Below are positions 37,568 through 50,276 of a stretch of DNA of 64,000 nt, one piece after another. The stretch lies in NCBI GenBank assembly GCA_027943335.1, contig BSBK01006347.1:1262001-1326000 (forward strand). The letters run 5' to 3'. Origin of the DNA: Chamaecyparis obtusa (taxonomy: Eukaryota; Streptophyta; Pinopsida; Cupressales; Cupressaceae). Within the stretch, counting starts at the first letter, position 1. Each line of letters begins with the position of its first letter. A program made the translations under genes and the position numbers. The notes beneath the pieces were generated by a model that did not search any database, had not been told where the DNA came from, and worked only from the letters and a program-made list of their open reading frames with translations.

Positions 37568-38094
37568 TGTTGGGATTAAGGTGTCTCAACCTTTGAGTCC
37601 AAACATGTTAATTTTATTTAGTTTATTTTTACACCCACTTTGGAAGTCCTAATTTTTAGGAGCTAGTCATAAGTTGCTATGTTGAATCTATGTAATAATT
37701 ATGATAGTTACTAGTTTGGTGGAAGAGTCATGGAGAGTTGATTTTTTAAAAATTGATATTTATGGTGGATTTCACTATTGACAAGTGGTGTGAGGTAGGT
37801 GTTGCATATGGAATGTTGACCATTTTGGTTGAGTTATGGTGGAAGTTTCTATGTGCAACGTGTCATTGGTTTAGCATGTTAACACCACATACCTCTTTGG
37901 CATTAGACATAGTTTTGGAAACCATGGGCTCTTCCCTCTTTTGTTGAAATCTATAAATAATTAGCCACTTAGTGCATTTTATGAGGTAAGGTTGAATATA
38001 TTCTAAGGAGTGTTTATGTGTCAGATATTCTTTGTAATTCTCTTTTGCTTGATTTACTCTTGATGGGAACTATCTCAAGTCATTTTTATGAAGA
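37568..38094 (+). repeat. Copia 3' LTR fragment
   Basis: Starts TGTTGGGATTAAGG after the polypurine tract and runs at least to the next element at 38095, which may interrupt it. No partner LTR is in the window. ORFs such as 37753-37947 are chance frames. Confidence 0.65.
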
Positions 38095-39731
38095 TGTAAT
38101 CACTATGTGCAAGGACTGATGATGATAATAAGTGATTAACCTTTAAGAGGCTTGGACACTACCCAATAACCCCTAAGGCCTAAAAGAACCAAAATTGAAC
38201 ACAAGTGGTTATACCTTCACCAAATGGAAAATATGAATGGATTTTACCTATATGAGGTTGTTTCAACAAGATTTACCAAGCTATAAGGTTTAGAACCAAA
38301 CTCAATACCCAAAACTCCCAAATTGCCAAGTAGGCCTAATAGCCCTTCCTTGTAGGACATCAGTGACACAAAACTCAACTTTAGTCCAGATTCTTCCAAA
38401 ACACTAGACAAAAAAATCACCTTTTAGGATACACTTTTGGATGACCTTTAACATATGTAAAACTTAGACTATGATATTTTGGACAAAACATAAGATCCTT
38501 CAGATTGTGCCCTATAAATATATACCAAACTAGGTCAATTTACAAAGGAACTATAATATTTTTTTACTTCCCGACTTCAAGACTTTTGACAGTCTCCACA
38601 TATGGTATAAAAACTCAAAATATGCCACCAATTTGGGCCTTGGATGCCTCCAAGTGCAAAAACCCCAAATTTCTCCCAAATACCCTTCAAAACTAGGGCC
38701 TTTCAATATAACACCTTTCTAGGATCAATTGATGGTGGATCCACCATAAATTAGATGTCACTAGACTCCTCAAAGCATAAAAAGTATGCATCCTTCAAGC
38801 AGATCTCTCGCTGCTACTCCCAACCAACCATTCTCATTAACCCTTCAACAAGCCTTCTCGGTAATCACCAACCAAATACTCTTCATCTGCACATTAATAA
38901 GTTATATTCATAATGTACATATCAAGGATAAATCACTCCATGATAATCAGCTTTGTATCATTCATGGAGTGATGATCTATGCATTATATTAGATCAAAAT
39001 TATAAAGAAGTCATTATGTTTCTTGGGACAGACAGCCTTGTTCTTGCAATTAGTCACTTAAATGAACTTCAAATCATATAAAATTGATTAAAAATGATTT
39101 TTATAAGTCCCTTATTGAAGTTAAAACATTCAAGGAACAAAATCAATCACAAAACAATGCTAGATCATATCAAAACTTATAACAGAACTCATATTTTTAT
39201 TGATTTTATGGCCCAGTCTGTACACCAGCAGTTACTGTATGTGTTATGTCCATAAAAAATAATCAAGACATGTTTGAATAACTTCCTAATCACCCCCTCT
39301 ACCTTCCCCAACCATTTAGACTCCCTAAATGACTCTTAAACTTCCAAAAATAAACTTCCCTCATAAAACTAGTGACCATTGGGATTCAAATATTTAAATC
39401 AACCAACTCACATTTTATTTAATAAAAGATTAAAATACCTTCTCAAACTTGTCAAGAATTATACTTAGACTAACTTAAACATATTTAAACACCTTCTAGA
39501 CTCCTAATGATCTAAATACATCATATTATTAAATTTATTCAATTTTCACCATCTAGGATCCTAAGGCCCTTGACAAGTCCTTTAGGATCTTTTACAAATT
39601 TATTATTTTAATTTCTTCCAAAGCCTTCAAATGCAATTATTTTCTTTAAAAAGTTCCAATTTACATTCTCAATCTTCATCGTGTCTTCATTTGATCTATT
39701 GTCTTCTTGGTTCCTTTATGCTCCTGCATCA
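38095..39731 (-). repeat. 3' LTR of gag-only element (~1637 bp)
   Basis: TGTAATCACTATG to GCATCA on the plus strand, collinear with 41857-43565. Contains no credible ORF. Confidence 0.8.
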
Positions 39732-39746
39732 TACTCCCCTCCTCCA
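39732..39746 (-). other. Polypurine tract of gag-only element
   Basis: The minus strand reads GGAGGAGGGGAGTA immediately before the LTR start TGATGCAGGAGC. Confidence 0.75.
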
Positions 39747-40223
39747 AAGAAACTCTTGTCCCAAGAGTTGGTCCAAGTCTTCCTCTTCTTCCATGCTTCA
39801 TTTCTCTTATTGAACTTTATAAATTCTCCAAGGGTAGATTTTCTCCTACCTCTCCAACCTATTTTCACATGCCAAGAAAAGTTATAAATAAAATCTTTGT
39901 TTATGTGTCCCTGCCTTGGGTAGTTTTGTGGTCATGCCTCCATCATTGTTGCTTGTGTTTATGTTGCATTTCTGATTCCTTCTCTTCATTGGTTTCCTTT
40001 TCAACTTTTCCATACCCCCATGTTGTCTTTGATCCAAAATAGGGCAACTAATTGATCATATTTGCACACTCTTCATCTCCCAAAGTCCCTTATGCTTAGG
40101 ACTGTCCGTATTTTCACAATTCTCCATCGTCCAACCAATATCATCTCTTGTGTCAAATATCTGATTGTCAAAGCATATGACAATGTTTCCTTTCCCACTC
40201 TCCAAAGGTAAAGGCTTCATCTT

Positions 40224-41799
40224 TTATTGATTTCCATCTTTATGTACCAAATAAGTGTTTTCAAAACCATCATGGATGGTTCTTCTACTATGTTGGCATG
40301 GTCTACCAAGAATCAAATTCCCACATGTCATAAGAATAACATCACAAAGAACCTTGTCCTGATATGAACTGATAGAAAAACACACATAATCCTTTTGACT
40401 AATCACTACATGCTGCTTTTGGGTAACCCAAGTGGCCTTGTATGGATTAGGATGGTCAAATGGTTGAATTCCTAACTTATTAACCATATCAAGAGAAACA
40501 AGATTGCAATGTGATCCAGAATCCACAATCAATTTGCATATCTTGCCCTTACATAAACAATTTGTCTTGAAAATATTCACCTTTGGTTCAACAATTTCCT
40601 TACCTTGTCTTACCATTACAAATTCTCCATCCTCAGGTTCTGTCAATAGTGGCTTTGGTGTTGCTTCCTCTTCATCTTGCACAAGTTGTACTCTCCTTTC
40701 CTTTCCTTTATTTGAATCAATCCATTTAGGACATCTAAAGGACTCATGGCCAACCTCATTAGAATGAAAACATCTTCCTATAAAGACACCATTGCCTCTT
40801 CCACCAAATTTGTCTCCTCTAGATCCTCCTCTTTGACTTGTTATAGGTTCCTTTCTCTTATCTTTGTCATTTCTAATTTGAAACTCTGAGTTTGGTATGC
40901 CACCTCTTCCTCTCATGGATCCTCCTCCTCTATTGCTTCGTCTTTCACTTTTCCTTTTCAACTTCTCCTCAACCCAAACTGCAAGTTGAAAACATTCTCC
41001 TAGAGTCCCTTGTATGTTCAATCCAATTTTATCTTAGATGTTATACTTCAAGCCATTCATGTACCTAGAAACCTTTTAATCTTCATCTTCTATGCCTCCC
41101 CTAATGCTTAGGGTGTGAAAATTTTTAGTATAAGATATAATGTCCATGTCCCTTTTCTTCAAATTGTTCCTTCTCATCTTTGTTTGTATAGCCAAATCCG
41201 AGGGCAAAAATTGTCTCTTAACAATGGTCTTCATTCTTTCCCAATTTGTTATCTTGTTTAACTCTCTTTATATCATCTCATTTTGGATACTTGTCCACCA
41301 TGTAAGTGTTGTACCTCTCAGCCTTTCCTTTTCCATTTTTACCTTCTTCTCATCTTCTACATCCTCCAAATCAAATTAGTTCTCAAGTGCCTCTACCCAT
41401 CCAAGCACTTCTTCGGTATCCATCTTTCCTTGGTAGATTGGTAAATCTACATTAATCTTTCTTAATACCAGTACATTTTACTACCTTTATCAACCTGATA
41501 AATCTCCTCTCCTCAAGATCATCTTTTTCTACATGACCCCTATTGTCTTGTCTTCCATGGAACTCTTCTTGTTCTTCATGGTTCTCCTCATGAAGTTCTT
41601 CTTGAACCTCTTCTCTTATAGGTTCTCTTATCTCCCTTTCCAAAGATTATATCCTATCTATGAATGGAATTCTCTCTCTTCTCATCTTCCTCTCTTTGCT
41701 TTCCTTTTCTGCCTCTAGTTCCCTATGCTCTCTTTCTTTCTTCTCCAGTGCTGCCTTCAACTCCTCAATCTCCCTAGCCATTGGTTTCTTAGGTGCCAT
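40224..41799 (-). pseudogene. gag: gag-protease of gypsy-type element
   Basis: Start codon at 41799 (MAPKKPMAREIEELKAALEKK). A charged coiled-coil leader is followed by the gag capsid block (YQGKMDTEEVLGWVEALE; TWWTSIQ; FLPSDLAIQ), an RG-rich segment, a zinc-knuckle-like motif and a protease. The knuckle reads C-F-H-S-x4-H-x4-C, with Ser in place of the second Cys. The protease has LIVDSGSHCNLV (active site D-S-G) and ILGRPCQHSRRTIHDG. Stops (for example near 41648) and a frameshift near 41470 break the N-terminal half; the last 265 codons (40224-41021) are open. In frame after the stop, about 50 more codons resemble a C-terminal tail. Not functional as a whole. Confidence 0.88.
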
Positions 41800-41834
41800 G
41801 ACTCTTTAAATTTCTTCCCAAATATTTCCCTAAT

Positions 41835-41846
41835 GCTCTGATACCA
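41835..41846 (-). other. Primer binding site of gag-only element
   Basis: The minus strand reads TGGTATCAGAGC, about ten bases from the LTR end; initiator-Met type. Confidence 0.85.
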
Positions 41847-41856
41847 CCTTCTATAG

Positions 41857-43565
41857 AGTTAATCACTATGTTCAAGGACTCATGACGAAAATGAGTGATT
41901 AACCTTTAAGAGGCTTGGACACTATCCAATAACCCCTAAGGCCTAAAAGACCCAAAATTGAACACAAGTGGTTATACCTTCACCAAATGGAAAATATGAA
42001 TGTATTTGACCTATATGAGGTTTTTTCAACAAGATTTACCAAGTTATAAGGTTTAGAACCAAATCCAATACCCTAAACTCCCAAATTGCCAAGTAGGCCT
42101 AATAGCCCTTCCTTGTAGGACAGCAGTGACACAAAACTCAACTTTACTCTAGACTATTCCAAAACCCTAGACAAAAAAATTACCTTTTGGGATACCCTTT
42201 TTGATGACCTTTAACATATGTAAAACTTAGACTATGTTATTTTGGACAAAACATAAGATCCTTCAGACTGTGCCCTGTAAATATACACCAAACTAGGCCA
42301 ATTTACAAAGGAACTATCAAATGTTTTTACTTCCCAAATTCAATAATTTGGAAAGTATCCACATATGGTATAAAACCTCAAAATATGCCACCAATTTTGT
42401 CCTTGGATGCCTCCAAGTGCAAAAGCCCCAAATTGCTCCCAAATACCCTTCAAAACTAGGGTCTTTCAATAGAACACCTTCCACACGTTTCTAGGATCAA
42501 TTGAGGGTGGATCCACAATACATTGGATGTCCCTAGACTCTTTAAAGCATAAAAATTATGCCTCCTTCAAGCATATCTCTTGCTGCTACTCCCAACCAAC
42601 CATTCTCATTAACCCTTCAACAAGCCTTCTCGGTGATCACCAACCAAATACTCTTCATCTGCACATTAATAGGTTAGATTCATAATGTAAATATCAAGGA
42701 TAAATCACTCCATGAGAATCGGCTTTGTATCATTCATGGAGTGATGATCTATACATTAGATTAGATCAAAATTACAAAGAAATCACTATGTTTCTTGGGA
42801 GAGTCAGCCCTGTTCTTGCAATCAGTCACTTAAATGAACTTCAAATCGTATGAAACTGATTAAAAATGATGTTTATAAGACCCTTATTTAAGTTACAACA
42901 TTCAAGGAACAAAATAAATTACAAAACAATGCTAGATCATATCAAAACTTACAACAAAACTCAGATTTTTATGTATTTTATGGCCTAGTCCGTACACCAG
43001 CAATTACTGTATGCATTGTGTTAGTATAAAATGATCAAAACATGTTTAAATAACTTTCTAATAACCCCCTCTACCTTCCCCTACCGTTTAAACTCCCTAA
43101 ATGACTCTCAAACTTCCAAAAATCAATTTCCCTCCTAAAACTAGTGACCATTGAGATTCAAATATTTGAATCAACCAACTTACATTTTATTTAATAAAAG
43201 ATTAAAATACCTTCTCAAACTTGTCAAAAAATCTACTTAAACTAATTTAAACACATCTAAAAACCTTCTAGACTCCTAATGATCTAATTATGTATCATAT
43301 TATCAAATTTATTTAATTTTCACCATCTAAGATCCTAAGGCCCTTGACAGGTCCTTAGGATCTTTTACAAATTTATTATTTTAATTGCTTCCAAAGCCTT
43401 CAAAGGCCATTATTGGCTTTAACAAATGCCAATTTACATTCTCAATCTTCATCATGTCTTTATTTGATCTATTGTCTTCTTGGTTCCTTGATGCTCCTAT
43501 TAAATAAAATATTGTCTTCTTGGTTCCTTGATGATCTATTATCTTCTTGGTTCCTTGATGCACCT
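41857..43565 (-). repeat. 5' LTR of gag-only element (~1.7 kb)
   Basis: Matches 38095-39731. It is longer because a 23-bp module (TTGTCTTCTTGGTTCCTTGATG) present once in the left LTR occurs three times here (about 43470-43560), and the last bases differ, so the exact end is approximate. Confidence 0.78.
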
Positions 43566-43846
43566 ACTAAAAATTGGATGAAATGATATATCACTCTTTT
43601 TCTTTTCAAAGATCATATGCCTCAACCATCTCATTAAATAAAGTTCAGAGAGGATTTAAATCAATATCCAATATTGTATTTTAAGAGTCTTCAGATAAAT
43701 CTGTGTGCTGATTTTTCATGTCAATATTTAGCATCACTCGATTATCCAGAATTTCTTATCCAAGAGTTCCAACCTGCTGCAAAGGATTTCCTGTACTTTG
43801 AAAGATTTGTTTAACATTCCTGTCATACAACCATTATTTCTTTCAG
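43566..43846. other. Upstream region of candidate host gene
   Basis: No ORF or repeat recognised. The end (CATTCCTGTCATACAACCATTATTTCTTTCAG at 43815-43846) looks like a branch point, pyrimidine tract and splice acceptor, so an intron may end here and earlier exons may lie further left or be lost to the insertions. Confidence 0.4.
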
Positions 43847-43884
43847 CTTCAGATCAGGAGACTTTTCAGTCAGGTATCAAGATC

Positions 43885-44700
43885 ATGTCTAGAAAGAATT
43901 TGGTCGTAGGGAAGGCCACTGTAAGCGGATCTGGTCTTCTCTGTGCTCTGCCAACAAGCACGGCAGTTGCAATTCCAGAAGAACCAGCCTTAAGGTAACT
44001 GAATTCAATGACAAATTATGTTTTCTATTTAACAGAAGATGTTGATGCTGATTCCCGTTCTTGTTCTTGTTGTTCTTGTTTCTTGTTTGCCAGGGCATAT
44101 AAGTCGGGGGAGCAATTGGAGAAGAAAAGATTCTCATACAATAAATTAGAGCTCTTGTTCTATGATCTTAGTGGAATAAATCCAGTTGAAATGGAGATTA
44201 CAAGATCTTATGAAGTTGACATTGAGTCTGAGGTGGAAGATGTTTTAAAGGAGAGTTGCGTCAAGTTCGTCCTGAGATTCTTAAATAAGGCCAAGAGGGT
44301 GCATTTGTATGTTTATCTTGTCTACGGGGATCCCCATTTGAAACCGAAGGATACTGATGCACAAAAGGTCGAATATTATTGGATGCCTGTATCGCGGTCT
44401 AATTGCAAGAAGGGCTGTCAGGGACCTATTTTACGTGCCATGAAACATAAAGCTATACTTGCAAGAAAAGAAGCTAGGGAGATTTATATTGGGATAGATG
44501 AGGCAAGCAGCCATGTCCGTATTGATCCTGATTTTTATAGGATGCCTAATTTCAGGCTTCTTTTGGCTGCTTACACTGATCAGAATGAATTGTTGGGAAC
44601 GACTGTATCCAGCCCCATCAGGGTTTTGTCTGATAACGGTGCTCTTCCTGGAGGTGCTTCTTTCAAGGTGCATTTCAATTTGCATGGACGTATCCTATAA
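43885..44700 (+). CDS. Unrecognised two-exon protein gene (238 aa predicted)
   Basis: Exon 1 (ATG 43885 to 43994) and exon 2 (44094-44700) are separated by a 99-bp intron with a good donor (AAG|GTAACT), a T-rich tract and acceptor (TTTGCCAG|GG). Splicing joins ...EEPALR to AYKSGEQ in frame, and the 239-codon reading frame (stop TAA 44698-44700) has no internal stop, unlike anything else in the window. The protein starts MSRKNLVVGKATVSGSGLLC, has a mixed charged middle (LELLFYDLSGINPVEMEI; RVHLYVYLVYGDPHLKP), a short Cys pair (NCKKGC) and a beta-like end (FRLLLAAYTDQNELLGTTVS; SPIRVLSDNGALPGG). No signal peptide or membrane helix is evident. I do not recognise the family. Earlier exons are possible (acceptor at 43846), and so is a splice donor at AAG|GTGCAT (about 44667), so the true ends are uncertain. 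Confidence 0.55.
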
Positions 44701-46247
44701 AAATTTAATCCTCCTAGACTAGGTGCTTCTTTGAAGGTGTTTAATTTCACCGATCCACATTTGAAACCAAACGATGTTCACTGTAACATTCTTTAATGAT
44801 CTAATGCCTATTTGAAATTGAATAATGTTGGTTTTAATATTAATCTTGTTTTTTTAAAAGACTGAGATTCTTGAATGATTCTTTATATGAATCTTGTCTA
44901 CGTCGATTAAATGCTTTTGTCATTAAATGTTTCTTCATGCCATAAAAAATTGCAATGCCTGTTCTTTATGACCATTTATAGGGGTATGCATTGTTGTCTT
45001 CCCCTTTTGTTCATGACAGTCCAATCTGCATGTTTTGACCTACTCTTTCATGGCTTGGTCCTCGTGTTTTCAGTCTATCAAATATTTTTGTAGGTTACTG
45101 TGTATAAGAACACTTATGATATGGACTTGGAGACTATTATCATATTGAATTTTTTAGCTTCTCCACTCCATGAAAATCGTACGAAACTGTTACTCATTAA
45201 AATCCTCATAATATCGAATAACAGACTATTATCACAAGAGAAAATTGTTAATGTTCTAACTGGAACAGTGATCCATCAGCAGAACAAATGATTAATGTTC
45301 TATTTGGGACAACAAATCAGATGATTCTATATTTTTGACCACTTTGAACTTTTAATTTGAAAAAAAAAGAAAAATGCATGCTTACTATCACCTGTAGATT
45401 TATTTGGTTTGCTTTTATTTCCTGTATTTTAATTGTCATCTTTTTCTATTTATTTATGTTTTTGTCCGAGCAGGTTCCATGGATTGCAATTTGCACAGCT
45501 GTTGTATTATACATATTGCACATTGAATAATATTGCTTTCTATTTAGATATCAAGATTCAAATTTCGTTTATGGATTTACCAGGTTAATTGCTGATAGTA
45601 GTGACGCAAGATTGATTTATTTTCTGAAAAGACCCAAACCCATATACAATCATGAAATAATAAAACACCCCATCTCAAATAACAAAAAAATCGATAATAG
45701 ATATGACGATTATTATTTCATATTTAAAAAGATTACATAGACCTGAAATAGCTTTTACAAATTCCAATATCTTCTATCACAAAGATGCATGAAAACGATG
45801 GAAGTATAGATTTATTTTGTATGAGCATTAATATAACACTGAACCATATTGAGAGGCATATTATAAACTCTATTTTCCATACTTCTGAAACTCCCATTCG
45901 CTATTATCTAAAGGACATGTTTCACTGTCTAGAAAATAAATTGCATAAAAAGAGAAATTGGTGAACTTGAAATATATAAGATAAAGCATCAATGGTTTTT
46001 TAATTATAAATTTGTGGTATATCTGATTAATGCTATTGAGGACAATAGCTAAATTATAGGGGAAGAATTGTTATGTCACGTTTTCTTGATCTTTCTAGAA
46101 TTAAAATGGAAGATAAAAATAATGGATATTAATGTTTATAAAAAGTACTATTAAAAGAGAAGGGTGATTATAATTATTACACTATTATATTATTAAAGTG
46201 TAATTAAAGGTGGCCTTTTAAACAAGGTGTGATGGTTTGGAAACCAC
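44701..46247. other. Downstream region of candidate host gene, no feature recognised
   Basis: Two short stretches repeat parts of exon 2: 44722-44739 resembles 44653-44670, and 44752-44775 resembles 44329-44352. Otherwise AT-rich sequence without credible ORFs, LTR ends or RNA genes. At 46248 the duplicated segment A begins. Confidence 0.5.
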
Positions 46248-49200
46248 TCCTTAAAAGAATATATAACTCTTTATGTGAGACTTGAGAAGGGGAAGGAGAT
46301 GACTCATGAAATAATGGTACAAAGAAAATGCAACAAGAACAATAAGAATTAAAAGAATGCGAGGGGATGAAGGGAACAAAGACGGCATAGTTAAGTTCTT
46401 TGGCTAGGCATTGGGCATTAGAGAAGAGGCACACATGGTGTGTCCAACTCAGGGTACGGTGTACTCCTGGGACATGTAATTGATCCTCTGTTTGTGGATC
46501 CTATGCCGGTCATTTCTCTTTAGTGGACATCAACCTCTTTATGATTTACAGATACGTATTGATCTATTTTTATATTGTAGTTCTTAATTTGTTTTACAAT
46601 TGAAATTAATATTACAAAGATTCTCTCATTTAAACTATATTAAATAATTTACTTTTAAAAGCACATTAAATTGCATAAGACTTTATAATATAAGATAAAT
46701 AATCTTAATATTAAGTTATCTTTATTTAAAGATAAAAAGGTAAATCACAATGATTTAATTAGCAAGGATGATGGTAAGTATCTTCATTATCATGAATAAA
46801 TATTCTAATTTATGCATCATATTGTAATTGGAACATTAATCCTCAGGATAGTATTAGATATCTTTCCCATATAATCCTCTGGGTGAGTGAGGAGAAGCCA
46901 GATCAAATGATCGATCATAACATGGATGAAATGGGGGAAAGAAATAAAGGATCTAGTCAATGTTGGACATCACAGTCAGCAACAATCAAAACAAACAAGT
47001 CAACAATCCGAATCAGCCAAAAATTTCCTAAAAATTCACTTATTCGATATGTGATTTGGCCCCAAAACTTGTTTGAATATTATAATAAAATTTACAAAAA
47101 TTAATAGTTGAATAGAATCAACTTTTCCAAAACTACAAAAGTGAGTCTATTTCTATAAGATTTAGAAATCTCCAAAGGTGAATCATGACCACAAAAATTG
47201 TTTTATTAAAAACCTTCTCACAAAAGTAGAAATAAACTGGTCAAGGCTAGTCTTTAGTATAAGAAGGATTTGGATAATTTAAAATTATTTTTCTTTTTGA
47301 AAATTTCAAATATTAGGAACATATGTTGGATCATCTCCACTATAAAGATCAACGATTCAAACTATTCTTCGAAAAACTTGGAAGTTGAACTCACTGCAAG
47401 TTAAAATAAGCTACAACATCATTGTATGTAAAAATTTTGACCACTATTATTTGATACTTATTTTTATATCATGACTTTAACAATGGATTCACAAAATCTA
47501 TAATTTGGAAGGAAAAGATATGAATAAAGAATAAAGAACATTGACAAATAGGGGTTGCGTGCAGCGGGAGTCCCTACTCCTGCCTTAGGTAAGGGCATAG
47601 GAGAAAGTGGAGTAGGAAGACATGGAAAGGGAAGTAGTGTTCCCAATCAGTCAATTACCATTACCATTATGAAAGAGCATCAACTCAAAGATGAAACATG
47701 GCTACAACCAAAGGAGCAATGAACAATGAAAATACCAGTTAATAGTAACCATGAAAATACTAATTAATTAGTAACTGTTATGAAAGACTATTGATTAAAA
47801 GATGTAACATAGCTACAAGTAGAAGAGCAATGAGCAATGAAAATACAGTATTGCTATTATGAATGTAAAAGTGAAAATAGAGTTTGGATCTTTAATGGAA
47901 AAAATGAAAACAGAGTTAGGATCTTTAATGGCATATGAAGATTAGTAGTTTGGGCTTTCAAACTTGACTGTAATGTGATTTATCTAGTATAATGTGAATA
48001 CAATTAACAAGGGTATCCTGGAGTTAGAAAATTCCATATTTATAAACATGTTAAAAGTGCAACTGCAAGGCAGAGGCCTTAGTCTTCCATTTTTGTAGTC
48101 GCTTGCAAATTTCTTCGAATTTCAGCATCTTCTCGAATCGGATACCGTTCTGGCAATACATTTAGTAGCAATAAATGGAGTGAATTCCCATGATTTAATT
48201 CTACTTCTCTTATTGCTCCCTACTCTTTGGAAACAACGAGACTAATTTTAGATTTAGAGTTTCATCTATGTCCTTAATAAATTAGGTGCAAATTGCTTTC
48301 TTATAACAATATCTAGAACAGACTTGGCATTCCCAAAAGCAAACCTCATAGTTATAGTCATAGCAATACTGGAACTAAAGATGGAGAATCATGAAAAACA
48401 TATCCATTCATTCCAATTCATATTAAGCATTCAATCCTCTTGTTCAGAAAAAAAAAAACACAGAAGAAAAATCACAGAGAATCACATATTCATTTTGTAT
48501 GGATATTTCAAAGATTTTTCATTGGTGATTTATGGACATGAATTTGAATGAATGAGTTAGTAGAGCCACATGTACCCCAAACATGATGCAATAGGAAATT
48601 AAAAGGAGATTCAAATTTTATCCACAAAATATAGGTATAAAGCCAAAGTGGATTAAACCACCCATACCCTAATCTAAAGCTCTCATTTTGGTATAGGTGG
48701 AGAGGACATTGACAAATAATTTGGCTTTATACCTACCAATTACATTTGTTTGAAAGTTTCTAAAGCCATTTCAACAAATCCACTTTCTGCAAAATATGCA
48801 GAGGGGAAATGATGGATAACATATTTTCAAAATTATTAGTACATCAAGTAGATTTAATATTATTGGAGAATTTACTGTAAGTTGCATTAGAGTAGATTGG
48901 AATGAGTGAGAGAATCTTTTTTAAAATTTAAAACCCTAAAATATCTACTAGGCAAAGGAACGGGATATTAGCTGAATGTCAGCATAGAAAACAACCATAC
49001 CTGATACAATCCACCTACACTGGATCAGGTTATGAATATGGAAACCTATAGAAGAAGAAATGTAAAATAGAAACTCACAGAAGAAGAAATGTAAAATAGG
49101 GAAAAAAATGACTTGCATTCGAAATAGAAGGAAAACTGATACTTACTACTCAAGGGTTTTCAAATCTATAACGCAGGAGAAACTATTGAATCACTCTGAA

Positions 49201-50276
49201 ATCTGTAGATGGGAATGAATGGCGACGATGTTAATGTAATAAAACATTAGGCCCAATCTCAGACATTTAGTTCCTACAAACGGAACCTACACGCGACACG
49301 TAGCCAGTAGGACACAACCAAGCTTACATGCAAGATGCCACATGAAACCTCCTGTGAATATCATGTTCCCTTGCAAACTACCATGCTCCCATCCCTGCAG
49401 CCCTATTTTTTCTCTGAAATTTCCCAGACAGAAAATGGAAAAGACTAGGAGGAAAAATGTGTAAGCAATAGCAAAAAAAGAATTTATATTTTTGACGAGC
49501 GATTAATTCTTAAATTTCTTCAACACTATAGTTTTTGGCATGAATTTTCCATCTAAGGCAGTCGAAAACTTTAGTCTCCTGCCTTAACACAGGGACTAAT
49601 AACTAGCACTTGCACCTTTGAAGGGTGCAAGGGTTACGTCGATAGTGTTGTATATATTAAATTCAATGTCATTGTATTGTTGATGTAGAAAGTTTGGTTA
49701 ACTTCATTTTTTATTTTTTTTTCATTTTTTGTACCCATGGAATATACCATGTTAGACTTTTCCTTCGTAGAGGTTCATCCTTTCTTTTCAAAAAGTTGTC
49801 TTCTCTGCAATTTTTACCATTATTTCTGCACCCTATTTCATCCACATCGCACTTCACAAGCTCTTGGTCAAAATGAATTGTGCTTTTATCATCCTCCTCG
49901 AAAAGTATGGGTGTAGCAACATCATTGTCATTTTCATTAATGAAGCACAAATTGTTGTAGTGGTTTTCATCATGATATGAGAGATGAAGTGTGAGAATAA
50001 CTACGCTATCAAAATTGTAGATCTAGAATATATGGCCCTTCAAGTGGTGCACATTAATGTTTGTGTGTGTCATGATGGAGTCTTCATAAATCTCACAATG
50101 GTCTTCCCATGTTCCATCTTCTGCCATTTTTTCATAGTATTTTTCAAAAGTCATTTCATCTTTTTGAGAAACGAAAGGCTCAAAGTCTAAACGATGCTCC
50201 ATAAAAGCTGATCTTCTAGGGCTCTGAAGAAACAATTTCCATCTGGTAGCATTTGCAACATTCTCATCTGTAATCC
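46248..50276. repeat. Segmental duplication 'A', copy 2
   Basis: Collinear with 1-3897. Contains about 128 bp (46650-46780) that copy 1 lacks. It may extend further left than 46248; copy 1 is cut by the window start, so this cannot be judged. Confidence 0.8.
49711..50276 (-). pseudogene. OTU-domain cysteine protease (OTUD3-like) exon, copy 2, broken
   Basis: The same exon as 3350-3897. The catalytic D-G-N-C codons are intact at 50232-50243, the DGTWEDH block lies near 50120 and YHDENHYNN near 49970. The frameshift and missing segment after the Cys helix are shared with the other copies. A stop (TAG, near 50023) replaces the Trp position of the middle strand. Cut at 50277 by an LTR whose first bases are TATAAG (TG mutated to TA), with AATCC before it. 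Confidence 0.8.

Larger units (their letters stand above)
38095..43565 (-). mobile_element. Non-autonomous gypsy-type element with gag-protease only (TR-GAG-like)
   Basis: Long direct repeats (38095-39731 and about 41857-43565) flank a minus-strand primer site, a gag-protease pseudogene and a polypurine tract. From the protease end to the left LTR only about 490 bp remain, too little for RT, RNase H and integrase, so the element lacks pol by structure. Elements encoding only gag are known in plants as TR-GAG. I did not find a clean target duplication; GAAGA precedes the left LTR but is not seen at the right edge. Confidence 0.8.

Noticed and set aside
43798..43884. Starting the candidate host gene at 43798
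   Set aside because: The codon there is TTG, the preceding sequence resembles an intron end, and the first in-frame ATG is 43885.
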